Assembly: GCA_903907865.1 (NCBI GenBank)
Contig: CAIVPR010000140.1
Location: 1 to 64,000 of the forward strand
Direction of reading: 5' to 3'
Length of the DNA stretch: 64,000 nt
Source: an uncultured Acidobacteriia bacterium
GTDB taxonomy: Bacteria; Acidobacteriota; Terriglobia; Bryobacterales; Bryobacteraceae
Shown piece by piece: positions 42,300 to 52,931 of the stretch. Numbering within the stretch: the first letter of the stretch is position 1; each line of letters opens with the position of its first letter. Made by a program: the position numbers and the translations under genes. Under the pieces are notes generated by a model. That model saw only the letters and a list, made by a program, of their open reading frames with translations, was not told where the DNA came from and ran no database searches.

Positions 42300-42595
42300 G
42301 ACTAGCATCTCCGGCGACGCTCGCGGGACCCGCGCCGCGATTACGGAACAATCTTTGAGCCGGGTTGCCGCTGAAGAACACGGAGTCGACTCGACCGAGT
42401 TCATCCTTAGCAGTGGGTACAAAACAGGCCGACCACGCTCTTGCCGGTCAGGCATGGTTCGTCCGCGATGACGAACGCTCGACGGAATTCAAGATGTTGG
42501 TGGATCGCCCACCGATTGAGAAAGGGCCTCAGGCAGCTTTGCCCTGAGCCCCGCGTCGCGATCAGTCGTTCATGCCCCCTGTCACACGATGTCAA
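42300..42595. other. non-coding or degraded stretch
   Basis: Several short open frames occur on both strands, none with a recognisable family motif or ribosome site. The stretch separates the decayed toxin-antitoxin genes from the caspase-like gene and may be a relic of a lost gene. Confidence 0.5.
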
Positions 42596-43528
42596 TCACT
42601 TGCCTGATAACCCGCTAATGTAATCGGGCGTGATGAACGCGACCTCCCGCTCGATTTCTGGAAACCGATCCAACATGAAGAACGAGCGCTTCCACTGACT
42701 CAGATGCTTTTCCACCTCTGGCGGCGTAAGGGCTTCTTTCGCGATACGATAGAGACCGCTACTACCGCTCAGTTCGGGGTAGACTGTCAGACCATCTGCA
42801 ACCATTGCCTCTACGCTTTTCCGCTTCGAAGAGGGATTGAATAGAAAGCTCTTTTTGCAAGCTTCGATGAAAAGTCTTTCGCAGGTTAAGAGCTGGAACG
42901 ACTGTGATTGCTCCCTAGCAGAAGCTACGGCTACGTCAACTTGCTGATGCGCCAAGAGGGAAGAATAGAAAGCAAACATCGCCTTCTCGAGCGGCGTCGG
43001 ATAAACTTTCTCGGCGGGACCAACCACCCATCGGAACGGAGTGCCTTCAGTTATGGAACCAAGCACAGTCTCTATAGTTTGTAGGCCAATGCAGGCGGCC
43101 ACCACTAAACCGAGATTATTCCGGGTCGACTGATTCAGACTCCGAAGACGCGGAGTCAATTCCGCCCACGTGATCAAGTCTCCATTCGCCAACTGAAGAG
43201 CATCGAGCCAACGTCGGGATTGCCCGCACCCTTGGCGTATTCCGTCAGCAGAACCGTGGCATTCCAAATGACCGTGGCATTCCAAATGAACGATTGTCGG
43301 AGTCTCGAATTTTGACTCAGCCAGTTTTGAAAGGCCAGCCCACAGGTCAGCACGGCTTTCGATTCGCTGGTAGTCTAGGGTCCAAGTAGGCTCGTCGATA
43401 CCTTGACGGATATCGAGAATGTGGTCCCGAACATGCACACCGGTCTGTTGTTCGTATTCAAGGCCCCTGACGTTTGGGACTGAATCGAACATGCAGACAC
43501 GCTTTAAATCCAAGCCATAGAAGTCCAT
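42596..43528 (-). CDS. caspase-like (CHAT-type) peptidase candidate
   Basis: The 310-residue protein has the pattern of a caspase-fold protease: a strand plus histidine, TIVHLECHGHLECHG (His85 and His91), then LANGDLITWAELTPRLRSL, and a strand plus cysteine, NNLGLVVAACIGLQ (Cys146), followed by PFRWVVGPAEKV and KAMFAFYSSLL. His-Gly after one strand and Cys after the next are the catalytic marks of CHAT/caspase enzymes. An 18-bp perfect tandem duplication repeats HLECHG. The family remains unnamed here. GC is visibly lower than in the flanking genes, suggesting transfer. ATG 43528 was chosen because upstream residues come from the ppdK terminator. Confidence 0.6.
   Translation of the reverse strand: MDFYGLDLKRVCMFDSVPNVRGLEYEQQTGVHVRDHILDIRQGIDEPTWTLDYQRIESRADLWAGLSKLAESKFETPTIVHLECHGHLECHGSADGIRQGCGQSRRWLDALQLANGDLITWAELTPRLRSLNQSTRNNLGLVVAACIGLQTIETVLGSITEGTPFRWVVGPAEKVYPTPLEKAMFAFYSSLLAHQQVDVAVASAREQSQSFQLLTCERLFIEACKKSFLFNPSSKRKSVEAMVADGLTVYPELSGSSGLYRIAKEALTPPEVEKHLSQWKRSFFMLDRFPEIEREVAFITPDYISGLSGK
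43253..43288. repeat. perfect 18-bp tandem duplication in the caspase-like gene
   Basis: ACCGTGGCATTCCAAATG occurs at 43253-43270 and again at 43271-43288. On the coding strand it duplicates six codons, HLECHG, including the presumed catalytic histidine, without breaking the frame. Confidence 0.95.
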
Positions 43529-43554
43529 CCGCTTAACGTTATCACATTGACAGA

Positions 43555-43584
43555 AGGGGGGCGGCGCTTTCGCGCCGCCCCCCT
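43555..43584 (-). terminator. ppdK terminator
   Basis: GGGGGGCGGCGC (43556-43567) pairs perfectly with GCGCCGCCCCCC (43572-43583) over the tetraloop TTTC, extended by one A-T pair. It begins 23 bases after the ppdK stop. Only a short T stretch follows on the minus strand, but the stem is very stable. Confidence 0.85.
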
Positions 43585-43606
43585 CTTGCATGCAACTACC
43601 TGAAAA

Positions 43607-46345
43607 CTAAGCAGTGCGGTTCGTGTCCGAACCCCCACCACCAGCCATGATCGCACCCTGCGCCGCCGCCAACCGGGCGATCGGCACACGGTACGGCGAG
43701 CACGACACATAGTCCATCCCGACCTTGTGGCAGAACTGCACCGAACTCGGCTCACCGCCGTGCTCGCCGCAGATACCAACCTCCAAAGTCGGACGGGCCG
43801 CGCGACCGGCGTCCACCGCGAACTTCACCAGCTTGCCCACGCCCTCCTGGTCCAGAACGGCGAACGGGTCGGCCTTGAAGATCTTGGCCGTCTCGTATTC
43901 CTTCTGGAACTTCGTATAGTCGTCGCGGGACAGGCCCATCGTCGTCTGCGTCAGGTCGTTCGTACCGAACGAGAAGAACTCCGCCGAAGCCGCCACGCGG
44001 TCCGCTGTCAGCGCCGCGCGGGGGATTTCGATCATCGTTCCCACCATGTAATGGACCTTCTTCTTGGCCTTCTTGAAAACCTCGCCAGCGACGCGGTCCA
44101 CAATCGCCTTCTGGTTCTCGAATTCCTCAACGGAACCGATCAGCGGGATCATCACTTCCGGGAGAACCTTCACGCCCTTCTTCGAAACTTCAGCCGCCGC
44201 CTCGAAGATCGCGCGCGCCTGCATCTCGGTGATTTCCGGATACGTCACGCCCAACCGGCAACCGCGGTGGCCGAGCATCGGGTTGAATTCGTGCAACTCC
44301 TCAACGCGGTGCAGCAGCGCGGGCAGGTCCTTCTTCAGGTTCTTGACCGGGATGTTGAAATCCTTGGAGATTTCCTTCTTCTTCTTCGCGTCCGCGAAGG
44401 GCAGGACCGCGTTCGCCACCATCAATTCCTCGCGTTTGGGCAGGAATTCGTGGAGCGGCGGATCCAGCGTGCGGATGACCACCGGGTAGCCGTCCATGGC
44501 CGTGAACAGACCGGCGAAGTCGGAGCGCTGGTGGGGCAGCAGTTCGTCGAGCGCGGCGCGGCGGGAAGCCTCGTCCTTCGCCAGAATCATCTTCTGGACG
44601 ATCGGGAGCCGGTCCTCGGCGAAGAACATGTGCTCGGTGCGGCAAAGGCCGATGCCTTCCGCACCGAACTGCCGGGCAACCTGCGCGTCGCGCGGGATGT
44701 CGGCATTGGCGCGGACGCCGAACTTGCCGCGGAACTCGTCGGTCCACGACATGAACTTGCCGATATAGTCGTGCGTCAGGTCAGGGCTGCTGGTCTTGGC
44801 CTGGCCGAGGAACACTTCGCCGGTGGTGCCGTCGAGCGAAACCCACTCGCCTTCGTTGACCGTGATTTCCTTGCCGCCGACAACAGCGGTGAACTGCTGC
44901 TTCTTCTCATCGATACGGATTTCGCCCGCGCCGACGACACAGGGGCGGCCCATGCCGCGTGCCACAACGGCCGCGTGGCTGGACTTGCCGCCGATCGCGG
45001 TCAGAATGCCCTTCGAGACGTCCATGCCGTGGATGTCGTCCGGCGTGGTTTCCTTGCGGATCAGCAGGACCGGACCGCCGGCGGAGAGCCGAACAGCGTC
45101 TTCCGACGAGAACGCGGCGCGTCCCACAGCCGCACCCGGCGAGGCCGAGATGCCGGTGGTGACCTTCACCAGTTCCTTGATCGTCTTGGGGTCGAACACG
45201 GGGTGCAGGAGCTGGTCGAGTTGGGCCGGGGCGACGCGCATGATGGCCTCGCTCTTGGTGATCATGCCCTCTTCCACCATCCCGACGGCGATGCGGACCG
45301 ATGCCGGACCGGTGCGCTTGCCGTTGCGGGTCTGCAACATGTAGAGCTTCTTGTCTTCGATGGTGAACTCGAAGTCCTGCATGTCCTTGTAGGTCTTTTC
45401 GAGGCTGGTGGTGATTTCCACCAACTGGTCGTAGGCCTCGGGAAGGACATCGCGGAGTTCGTTGATCGGGAGCGGGGTGCGGATGCCGGCGACCACGTCT
45501 TCGCCCTGGGCGTTGACGAGGAATTCGCCGTAGAAAACTTTCTCACCGCTACCGGGGTCACGCGTAAAGCCGACGCCGGTGGCGGAAGTGTCTCCCATGT
45601 TGCCGAAGACCATCGCCTGGACGTTGGCTGCGGTGCCGATATCGTCCGGAATCTTCTCCATCTTGCGGTAATAGCCCGCCTTGGGGTTCCACCAGGAGCC
45701 GAACACGGCGCCAACCGCGAGCGAGAGCTGTTCGCGGGGATCTTCCGCGAAGTCCTTCTTCGTTTCCTTCTTGACCAGCTTCTTGTAGTCGACGATGATC
45801 GCCTTCAGGTCGATTGCGGTCAGGTCGGCGTCCGACTTCACTTTCGCCTTGGCCTTGCGGGCGTCGAAGATGTGGTCGAAGTGCTCCATCTCGATTTCGA
45901 GGGCGACTTCGCCGAACATCTGGATGAACCGGCGGTAGCAGTCGTACGCGAACCGCTCGTTGCCCGACTTGGCGGCGAGACCGGCGGTGGTCACGTCGTT
46001 CAGGCCGAGGTTGAGGATCGTGTTCATCATGCCGGGCATGGAGAACTTGGCGCCGGAGCGGACGCTGAGAAGCATCGGATCGTTCGCGTCGCCGAGCTTC
46101 TTGCCGAACTGCTGTTCCAGCTTGGCGAGGGCCGCGTCGACTTCCTTTTCGATGGCTGCCGGGATCTTCTTCTTGTTGTCGAAGTAGATGTTGCAAACGT
46201 GCGTCGCGATGGTGAAGCCGGGAGGCACGGGCAGGCCGGCGCGGCACATTTCCGCCAGGCCGGCACCCTTGCCGCCGAGCGTATCCTTCATTTTGCCGTC
46301 GCCGTCGGACGTGCCGCCGCCGAACGAAAATACGTTCTTGCTCAT
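43607..46345 (-). CDS. ppdK: pyruvate, phosphate dikinase
   Basis: This 912-residue enzyme interconverts pyruvate, ATP and phosphate with phosphoenolpyruvate, AMP and pyrophosphate. The ATP-grasp N-terminal domain starts FSFGGGTSDGDGKMKDTLGGKGAGLAEM. The central swivelling domain has the catalytic His in GGKSSHAAVVARGMGRPCV (Ser where plant enzymes have the regulatory Thr), and the C-terminal TIM barrel has GIGLCRTEHMF, MLGHRGCRLG, FSFGTNDLTQTTMGLSRDD and VGICGEHGGEPSSV. AGGAG sits just before the ATG. It is followed by a strong terminator, so it is monocistronic. Confidence 0.98.
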   Translation of the reverse strand: MSKNVFSFGGGTSDGDGKMKDTLGGKGAGLAEMCRAGLPVPPGFTIATHVCNIYFDNKKKIPAAIEKEVDAALAKLEQQFGKKLGDANDPMLLSVRSGAKFSMPGMMNTILNLGLNDVTTAGLAAKSGNERFAYDCYRRFIQMFGEVALEIEMEHFDHIFDARKAKAKVKSDADLTAIDLKAIIVDYKKLVKKETKKDFAEDPREQLSLAVGAVFGSWWNPKAGYYRKMEKIPDDIGTAANVQAMVFGNMGDTSATGVGFTRDPGSGEKVFYGEFLVNAQGEDVVAGIRTPLPINELRDVLPEAYDQLVEITTSLEKTYKDMQDFEFTIEDKKLYMLQTRNGKRTGPASVRIAVGMVEEGMITKSEAIMRVAPAQLDQLLHPVFDPKTIKELVKVTTGISASPGAAVGRAAFSSEDAVRLSAGGPVLLIRKETTPDDIHGMDVSKGILTAIGGKSSHAAVVARGMGRPCVVGAGEIRIDEKKQQFTAVVGGKEITVNEGEWVSLDGTTGEVFLGQAKTSSPDLTHDYIGKFMSWTDEFRGKFGVRANADIPRDAQVARQFGAEGIGLCRTEHMFFAEDRLPIVQKMILAKDEASRRAALDELLPHQRSDFAGLFTAMDGYPVVIRTLDPPLHEFLPKREELMVANAVLPFADAKKKKEISKDFNIPVKNLKKDLPALLHRVEELHEFNPMLGHRGCRLGVTYPEITEMQARAIFEAAAEVSKKGVKVLPEVMIPLIGSVEEFENQKAIVDRVAGEVFKKAKKKVHYMVGTMIEIPRAALTADRVAASAEFFSFGTNDLTQTTMGLSRDDYTKFQKEYETAKIFKADPFAVLDQEGVGKLVKFAVDAGRAARPTLEVGICGEHGGEPSSVQFCHKVGMDYVSCSPYRVPIARLAAAQGAIMAGGGGSDTNRTA

Positions 46346-46567
46346 TGATTCTCCTGAATTGAAATTGTGGAACCGAAAGGTTTATCGAAGCCCAAGTTGT
46401 TGATGGAGCGCGGGTTGGAGGTGATGGATGTGGGCACGCTCTTGGGCATGGTTGGCTGCGTCCGGGCACACGTTGGGCCGGGCGTAATCTTCAGGGTAGC
46501 ATTGCGGGGGTTGCGGGGGCTGAATCCAGACGGCTGCCCCATCCCGAATCCAAACTCGACCGCCACC

Positions 46568-47554
46568 TCAGTCCGAGCCGCAAGCGTCCTTGTTGCCAAA
46601 GTTGTCAGGCTGGTCGGTCCAGCCGATGACTCCGTTGGGGAGTTTGACCTTCACCCACCACACGGTCGGTTTGCCATTGCCTGGAGGGAGAAGCGTTTCG
46701 CCCCAGCAATGGTCAAAGCAGTATTGCACGATACCGGTACCGAGCTCGCTCACAACTATCTTTCCGTCGATGTAGACATTGCCGCTGCCTTCGCCGAGAT
46801 TGTCTAGCAGGAACACGATAGTGTCTTTGGGGACTTCGTGGTCTACGATCATGACGGCGGGTTCCGGCGTCAGATGCAGCTCTCCGGTCAATCCCCGGAC
46901 CCGCGTCCCCTTTCTGGCCTTCCCCACTACCTTCTTGCTACCCGGCGCGGCATACAGCACAGTGTCGTTTTCGACCGTCCATTGTCTGTACTGGCAGCAT
47001 TCGAATGGGCATGCTCCTTTTGCGACGTACCGTTCGGGCGGTCTTTTGTTCGCAGGTAACTGATTCAGCAAGTCGAGAAAGTGGGCACGCCTGGAATCGG
47101 AAACCTGTTTGAGTGCCTCGAGGCGCTGTCCCGCCGGTGTGGACTTGAACTCGGGCGTCTCCACAAGCTTGACGACCTCCGGCGGCAGCATGCCCGGTGA
47201 AGGATTGAGTTCCAAGCCCCTTTCGTCCATGTCTTCCAGAACGTGGGTTGCGTCGGTGGGACGGTTGGCGAGGACCAAGGCCTTGGCCAGTTGATTCCAT
47301 CTGAACTCGTTCGAGCAGCCCTCCCGAACGTTGACCCGTTCGAGTTCGACCACTCGGTTCCAGTCCCCGCTCGCTTGGGCCTTGAGGATATCTCCAAAGT
47401 TCGAAGGGGAGCCTATCAAGGCGTCCTTGCAGGGGCCCCCAAGATCGTAGTGCTGGGCGCTGGCCGCCGGAACCACGATCAGGGCCATGGCGACGAACAC
47501 GCCCGTGCCTCCGGCAAGACCGGCACGAGCGTGTTTGATCGTCAAGGGTCGCAT
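46568..47554 (-). CDS. exported protein with helical repeats and an SH3-like domain
   Basis: This 328-residue protein has a signal peptide (GVFVAMALIVVPAASA), a helical N-terminal half with two TPR-like segments (WNQLAKALVLANRPTDATHV) and a C-terminal part with bacterial SH3-like strands (DTVLYAAPGSKKVVGKARKG, WWVKVKLPNGVIGWTD). Several cysteines (CPFECCQY, YCFDHCWG) suggest disulfides. Function is not recognised; cell-wall binding is possible. Confidence 0.65.
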   Translation of the reverse strand: MRPLTIKHARAGLAGGTGVFVAMALIVVPAASAQHYDLGGPCKDALIGSPSNFGDILKAQASGDWNRVVELERVNVREGCSNEFRWNQLAKALVLANRPTDATHVLEDMDERGLELNPSPGMLPPEVVKLVETPEFKSTPAGQRLEALKQVSDSRRAHFLDLLNQLPANKRPPERYVAKGACPFECCQYRQWTVENDTVLYAAPGSKKVVGKARKGTRVRGLTGELHLTPEPAVMIVDHEVPKDTIVFLLDNLGEGSGNVYIDGKIVVSELGTGIVQYCFDHCWGETLLPPGNGKPTVWWVKVKLPNGVIGWTDQPDNFGNKDACGSD

Positions 47555-47561
47555 TCCCCCC

Positions 47562-49607
47562 CTACTTCTCCCCGCTAGTCACAATCTCCGAGAAATCCGC
47601 AATCGTCGAGAACTCCGCTAGCATCGTCGCGAGCAGCGCCAAACGATTCCGGCGCACGGCCGCATCGGTCACGTTCACCATCACCCCGTCGAAGAACCGA
47701 TCGATGTAAGGCCGCATCGACGCCAGCGTCTGCACCTTCTCCCGCCACGTCAACGACGGCATCCGTTCGGCAGCCGCGGTGGTCGCCTCGTAGAGCCCGG
47801 CTTCCGGACCCTCCTCGATCAACCCCTTGTCGACATGCCCTGAAGAACTACCGCCCGCCTGTTTCAGGATATTCTTAATCCGCTTGAAGCCCGCCGCCAC
47901 CGGCTCGAAATCGCCGGTCGGACGAACTTCACGGATCGCTTCCAGCCGCTCGGCAACCGAAACCAGATCGTCCCAGCCCGACGCGATCACGGCGTTCACT
48001 TCGTCGTACTTGTAACCCAGCACCTCGCGGAAGTAGTACTTCACGCGCTCCAAGAAGAATTCCCCCAGCGCCGCGTCGTCACCCAGCAGCTTCCGCAACG
48101 GCAACCGCATCTGGCCGTCGACCGCGATCTTGACGATCCCCTGCGCCGCCCGCCGCAGTGCGAACGGGTCCTTCGACCCCGACGGGATCAGTCCAACCCG
48201 GAAACAACCCCGCAGCGTATCGAGCTTGTCGGCGATCGAAACCACCCGACCAGCCTCCGTACGCGGGATCGAATCCTCCATGCTCACCGGCTTGTAGTGG
48301 TCGTAGACGGCCGTCGAGACTTCCTCCGGCTCTCCCTGGAACGCGCAATACAGCCCCCCGACCACGCCCTGGAGCTCCGTAAACTCCTTCACCAACTCTG
48401 TCGTCAGATCCGCCTTGCACAGACGCGCCGCCCGGACAGCGTGGAACTCGCTCTTGTCCTCGCCGAACGCGTACCGCACCTTGGCGTCCTTCAAATCCTG
48501 TTCGGACACTGGGGCACCGTTGGCTCGGGCATGAACCAGCAGCGTGAAAGCCAGATCCGTCACACGCTCCGTCTTCTCCAGATACGTCCCGAGCTTGGCT
48601 TGGAACGTGACATTTGCCAGATCCTTGACCCGGTCCTCCAGCCTGCGCTTCTGGTCGGTATCCCAGAAGAACCGTGCATCGTTGAAGCGGGCGCGCAACA
48701 CACGCTCGTTGCCCAAGCGGATCAGGCCCGCCGGATCGCCGTCCGTATTGGTGACAGCGACGAACTGAGGCGCGAGGCCGCCTTCCGGATTCTCCACCGA
48801 GAAATACTTCTGGTGGTAGCGCATCACCGTGGTCAGAACCTCGCCGGGGAGCGCGAGGAATTCGGTGTCGAACGATCCCGTGATCGGCGTCGGCCACTCC
48901 GTGAGGTACACCAGCGTTTCCAGCAACTCGTTGTCGCACTTGTACTTCGTCGGGACCGCCTGGATACGAGCCCGACGCTCGTCGGCGGAAAGTATGACGA
49001 AATTCTCCCGCAACCGCGCCTCGAACGACTCATAGGTGACCGGGAACCGCGCGGCACCCAGCTTCCGATGGCCGCTCGACTCATTCCCCGCCCATACGCC
49101 CGCGATCTCGAACGAGACCACATCACTGCCAAACAGCGCCACGATCCAACGAATCGGCCGGATGAACCGTGCCCCGCCCTTGCCCGGCCAGAACATGGTT
49201 TTGGGGAACGGCGTCTTCAAGATAATCTGCGGCAGTTCCTCCGCCAAGATGTCCAGCGTGTTGGCTCCCGAAGTATGGCGCACGAAGCTGTACTTATCGA
49301 CCTTGCCGTCGGAGAGCACCTCCAACTCCTCGAAGGTCACGCCCTGTTTCTTCGCAAAACCGGCCACGGCGGCGGGCGGGGCACTCTTGGCGGGTCCCCA
49401 GACCCGTTCGCTCGAATCCGGCTCCTGCTCCAGCAGCCCCTCGGCGCGCAGCACCAAGCGGCGCGGCGTGGCATCCATCTGGAACGCTACATCTCCGAGC
49501 TGACGGTTCCGCGCAAGATCGCCGACCGACTTCTCCAAATACTCCAACGCCCCGGGCAGCATCCAGCCGGGGATTTCCTCGCATCCGATCTCAAGTAAAA
49601 GGTTCAT
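47562..49607 (-). CDS. glyS: glycyl-tRNA synthetase beta subunit
   Basis: The 681-residue subunit begins [20 protein letters not shown] and has the family stretches [55 protein letters not shown] and [20 protein letters not shown], with the HD-like part [11 protein letters not shown] and the C-terminal anticodon-binding region. It works as an alpha2beta2 enzyme with glyQ, which overlaps upstream by ATGA. Confidence 0.97.
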   Translation of the reverse strand: MNLLLEIGCEEIPGWMLPGALEYLEKSVGDLARNRQLGDVAFQMDATPRRLVLRAEGLLEQEPDSSERVWGPAKSAPPAAVAGFAKKQGVTFEELEVLSDGKVDKYSFVRHTSGANTLDILAEELPQIILKTPFPKTMFWPGKGGARFIRPIRWIVALFGSDVVSFEIAGVWAGNESSGHRKLGAARFPVTYESFEARLRENFVILSADERRARIQAVPTKYKCDNELLETLVYLTEWPTPITGSFDTEFLALPGEVLTTVMRYHQKYFSVENPEGGLAPQFVAVTNTDGDPAGLIRLGNERVLRARFNDARFFWDTDQKRRLEDRVKDLANVTFQAKLGTYLEKTERVTDLAFTLLVHARANGAPVSEQDLKDAKVRYAFGEDKSEFHAVRAARLCKADLTTELVKEFTELQGVVGGLYCAFQGEPEEVSTAVYDHYKPVSMEDSIPRTEAGRVVSIADKLDTLRGCFRVGLIPSGSKDPFALRRAAQGIVKIAVDGQMRLPLRKLLGDDAALGEFFLERVKYYFREVLGYKYDEVNAVIASGWDDLVSVAERLEAIREVRPTGDFEPVAAGFKRIKNILKQAGGSSSGHVDKGLIEEGPEAGLYEATTAAAERMPSLTWREKVQTLASMRPYIDRFFDGVMVNVTDAAVRRNRLALLATMLAEFSTIADFSEIVTSGEK

Positions 49608-50542
49608 GCTGCCTGCTCCCCGACTTCCGATCCAGCGCCGGACGCGCCCGCGTCCACCGCCGCCTGCTGCTCCACCCACGATTCCGCCACCATCACCGCG
49701 ATCTTCCGAATCCGCCCAATCACCGCCACCCGCTCCGTGACGCTGATCGCGCCCCGCGCGTCCAGCGTGTTGAAGAGGTTCCCGCACTTCAGCACGTGGT
49801 CGTAGGTCGGCAGCAGCGGGAAGCGGTGCTTCTCGGTCGATTCCCCATAGAGAGCCAGCAAGCGCATCGCCTCGGCCTCGTGGATCTCGAAGAGCTTCCA
49901 CAGGGTGGGAACATGCGCCACCTCGAAGTTATAGACCGAGTACTGCAATTCGTCGTTGTAGCGGACGTCACGGTACTTCACGCCCGTATTCCACTCGATG
50001 TCGTAAACGGAATCCACGCCCTGCAGGAACGCGGTGAGCCGCTCCAACCCGTAGGTGATCTCGGCCGGTACCAGGTCGAGGTCGATACCGCCCACCTGTT
50101 GGAAGTAGGTGAACTGCGTAATCTCCATGCCGTCCAGCATCACCTGCCAGCCAACGCCCCATGCGCCGAGCGAGGGGTTTTCCCAGTTGTCCTCCTCCAG
50201 CTTCAGGTCGTGCTGGCGGAGGTCGATGCCGATGGCTTCAAGGCTGCCCATGTACTGCTCGATCACGTCGGCCGGGGTCGGCTTCAGGATCACCTGCAGT
50301 TGCATGTGCTTGTAGAGGCGGTTGGGGTTGTCGCCGTAGCGACCGTCGGCGGGACGGCGGCTGGGCTGCACGTAGGCCGTGCGGTAAGGCTTCGGGCCAA
50401 GGGCACGGAGGAAGGTCTCGGGGCAGGATGTGCCGGCGCCCACTTCGACGTCGTAGGGCTCCTGGACGACGCAGCCGCGCTCGCCCCAGTACTGTTTCAG
50501 CCGGAGGACGATCTCCTGGAATGTCGGTTTTCGTTCTGACAT
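49604..50542 (-). CDS. glyQ: glycyl-tRNA synthetase alpha subunit
   Basis: The 312-residue catalytic subunit has [60 protein letters not shown] and [19 protein letters not shown], the class II synthetase motifs of the bacterial alpha2beta2 type. The start [10 protein letters not shown] is preferred over an ATG nine codons upstream. recO ends 11 bases upstream, so recO-glyQ-glyS may be cotranscribed. Confidence 0.97.
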   Translation of the reverse strand: MSERKPTFQEIVLRLKQYWGERGCVVQEPYDVEVGAGTSCPETFLRALGPKPYRTAYVQPSRRPADGRYGDNPNRLYKHMQLQVILKPTPADVIEQYMGSLEAIGIDLRQHDLKLEEDNWENPSLGAWGVGWQVMLDGMEITQFTYFQQVGGIDLDLVPAEITYGLERLTAFLQGVDSVYDIEWNTGVKYRDVRYNDELQYSVYNFEVAHVPTLWKLFEIHEAEAMRLLALYGESTEKHRFPLLPTYDHVLKCGNLFNTLDARGAISVTERVAVIGRIRKIAVMVAESWVEQQAAVDAGASGAGSEVGEQAA

Positions 50543-50552
50543 GGAATTGTAT

Positions 50553-51326
50553 TTAGGTGGCCGCCTCAAGGGCGGCGAAGGTCACAAGTTTCCGTTCGAT
50601 TTGGGATTCGATCCGCTGCACCAGGAAGCGGCGCAGCGTGGCGGCGGCAATGTCGGGCCAGCCGGATTCGCGGACGGCGCCAATGGGCGTCCGGAGCATT
50701 TCCCTCGCCAGCAGCCGGGCCTCGATTTCGAGTTCCCAGACGTTCCGCATGTCCAACTCCCGCCGGCACTCCTCGCACAGCAGGCCGTGTTGGAAGCGGT
50801 TGAAGAAGGCCTTGCGGGGATGTTCGGGATCCTCCAGCCAGTTACCGCATTCGAGGCAGGCGTGGAGTTCCGGCAGCAGTCCGGCCAAGCGCACCGTCCA
50901 CAGGGAGAAATAGGTCACGGCCCGCCAAACTGCGTGCGGATGCCGGGTCCGCAGGTGGCCCAGAACGGTTTCGAGCAGACGAAAGTACTTCTCGGCAGGC
51001 TCGGCGTCAGGCAGCATCTGCTGGGTGACCTCGGCGAAGAAGTCGAGGGCGCATCCAGACGCGTAGTCGCCCGACAGCCCGAACTGCGACTGCACGATCT
51101 CGCAGGAGTCGAGGCTCACCAAATCCCGGTTCTCGCGCTGGAAGTAGGACATCTGGATATGCGAAAGCCGTTCCAATCCCGATCCGAATCCGCTTTTGGG
51201 CCGACGGGCCCTGCGCGCGACCCCGCGCAGCTTGCCCAGATCCCGCGTCAGGAAGCTGACGATGAGATCCCCTTCCCGGAACGGAAAGGTTTGCAGGACG
51301 AAGGATTCGCTCACGCGAGCGGGCAT
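50553..51326 (-). CDS. recO: DNA repair protein RecO
   Basis: The 257-residue protein has the N-terminal OB fold ([37 protein letters not shown]), a helical centre and the zinc finger LHACLECGN with [11 protein letters not shown]. RecO helps RecR load RecA onto SSB-coated gaps. Gene order recO-glyQ-glyS is common in bacteria. Confidence 0.95.
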   Translation of the reverse strand: MPARVSESFVLQTFPFREGDLIVSFLTRDLGKLRGVARRARRPKSGFGSGLERLSHIQMSYFQRENRDLVSLDSCEIVQSQFGLSGDYASGCALDFFAEVTQQMLPDAEPAEKYFRLLETVLGHLRTRHPHAVWRAVTYFSLWTVRLAGLLPELHACLECGNWLEDPEHPRKAFFNRFQHGLLCEECRRELDMRNVWELEIEARLLAREMLRTPIGAVRESGWPDIAAATLRRFLVQRIESQIERKLVTFAALEAAT

Positions 51327-51480
51327 AGAACGGCGTCAGGCACGGACAGATACGGAAACTCTCAGGTTAGCATTGGCAAACGCTCGCAATGCGCGCGGAG
51401 ACCCGTACGCCCCGGCGCTGCGGACCAGATCGACGTGGTCCAGCAGCGCCGAAAGAATGTCAGTCTTATTCCGCCTTTGT

Positions 51481-51855
51481 CTACCAGCGGGGTTCGCGCC
51501 GCCGGTTGCCGCCGCCACCCGCGCCGGAACCGCCACCGCTGCCACCGTAGCCGCCACCGCCCCCGCGGTTGCCGCCGCCCCCGCCAAATCCGCCACCGCC
51601 GGTACGCGGCTCGCGAGGCTGCGCCTCGTTGACGGTCAAGGTGCGGCCCATCAGGTCCGTGCCTTGCAGCGAGGCTATCGCCTTGTCCGCCTCGGCCGGA
51701 TTGGCCATTTCAACGAATCCGAAACCGCGCGACTGCCCGGTTTCGCGATCCTTCACAATTTGTACGCGGTCGACCTGTCCGTAGGCGGAGAAGGCGGCGT
51801 CCAGATCCTGTTCTGTGGTCCGGAACGAAAGGTTCCCGACATAAATGTTCTTCAA
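51481..51855 (-). CDS. glycine-rich RNA-binding protein (RRM)
   Basis: The 124-residue protein has one RRM with RNP2 (IYVGNL) and RNP1 (RGFGFVEM), then a Gly-rich tail with RGG-like units. A TTG start at 51855 gives the usual N-terminus ([10 protein letters not shown]) and has GGAG at good spacing; a longer open frame upstream is not conserved. Bacterial proteins of this type are often cold-induced RNA chaperones. Confidence 0.9.
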   Translation of the reverse strand: MKNIYVGNLSFRTTEQDLDAAFSAYGQVDRVQIVKDRETGQSRGFGFVEMANPAEADKAIASLQGTDLMGRTLTVNEAQPREPRTGGGGFGGGGGNRGGGGGYGGSGGGSGAGGGGNRRREPRW

Positions 51856-52014
51856 CGGTGTGACTCCAATCGTGGCATACGGCGCTGGCTCCGCCGCAAG
51901 AATATGGTAACGCTTTCCGCGCGCCAGTGGGTTACAGTTTGCCGACACCGCGTTTTACGAAACCTTACGCGCCCGCCGTACATCCGATGAAACACAGGCA
52001 AACGTAACGGAATC

Positions 52015-52896
52015 ATGCGGATCGCACTCCTATATCTCGCCTTGGCAATCTGCTCCGCCTCCCAGGGAGCGCCACCCCGGAACCCCCTTCCCGCGCACTC
52101 TCCCTATCAGCAGGCGCTGCAGCTCTACAAGCACACCGAATACCGACAGGCGATCGCGGCGCTTCGCAACGCGCCCGAGACCGCCGAAACACTGGAGTTG
52201 CTGGGTCGCTGCCACCTCATGGAAGCCGACCACGGCAAGGCCGTCGAAGCACTTGAAAAGGCCGTCGCGCTCGCTCCGTCCAGTTCCATGGCGTTCACGT
52301 GGCTGGGACGGGCCTATGGAAGGAAGGCGGAGACCGCTTTCCCGTTGGCCGCCCTCGGCTGGGCCGGAAAATCGCGGCAGTCCTTCGAGAAAGCTGTCCA
52401 GTTGGATCCCTCCAACGGCGAGGCCGTCAACGACCTGTTCGAGTTCTACTTCCAAGCTCCCGCCATGGTGGGCGGCGGACACGAGAAAGCGCGAGGCCTG
52501 ATCCCGCTCATCGCGAAAATCGACCCGGCGGAAGCCGCGTTCGCCGAGGCGCGGCTCTCGGAAGAACACAAAAAGTATGGAGCAGCGGAGTCGGCGCTGC
52601 GTCACGCGGTGGAATTGGCACCCGAACATGCCGGACGGCTGCTGGACCTCGCCAAGTTCCTGGCCCGCCAAGGGCGCTTCGACGAGAGCGAGCAGACGTT
52701 CGACCAAGCGGAACGCGTGGAACCGAATGCCCCCAAGATTCTCTTCGCCCGTGCCCAGACCTGGATCCGGACGAAACGGAACATCGGACAAGCCAAAGCT
52801 CTGCTGGCGAAGTACCTGGCCTCTCCGCGGCGCACGCCGGACGACCCATCCACGGGCGACGTCACCAAGCTCCTTCGGAAAGCCGAGGGCCTGTAA
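52015..52896 (+). CDS. exported TPR protein
   Basis: The 293-residue protein has a signal peptide (MRIALLYLALAICSASQGA) and at least five TPR-like units, such as YQQALQLYKHTEYRQAIAAL, HGKAVEALEKAVALAPSSS, RQSFEKAVQLDPSNGEAV and FDESEQTFDQAERVEPNAP. It probably serves as a periplasmic scaffold. The MacB-like permease follows after 35 bases in the same direction. Confidence 0.85.
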   Translation: MRIALLYLALAICSASQGAPPRNPLPAHSPYQQALQLYKHTEYRQAIAALRNAPETAETLELLGRCHLMEADHGKAVEALEKAVALAPSSSMAFTWLGRAYGRKAETAFPLAALGWAGKSRQSFEKAVQLDPSNGEAVNDLFEFYFQAPAMVGGGHEKARGLIPLIAKIDPAEAAFAEARLSEEHKKYGAAESALRHAVELAPEHAGRLLDLAKFLARQGRFDESEQTFDQAERVEPNAPKILFARAQTWIRTKRNIGQAKALLAKYLASPRRTPDDPSTGDVTKLLRKAEGL

Positions 52897-52931
52897 CTGC
52901 TCCCCCGGACCAGCCCGCTAAACTGGAATCA

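Noticed and set aside
42365-42595. Short frames on both strands between the TA relics and the caspase-like gene
   Set aside because: No ribosome site, no recognisable family, and no agreement on which strand would code.
43727-46348. An 873-codon open frame opposite ppdK
   Set aside because: It is the antisense shadow of a highly biased GC-rich gene; the ppdK strand has full-length family motifs and a ribosome site.
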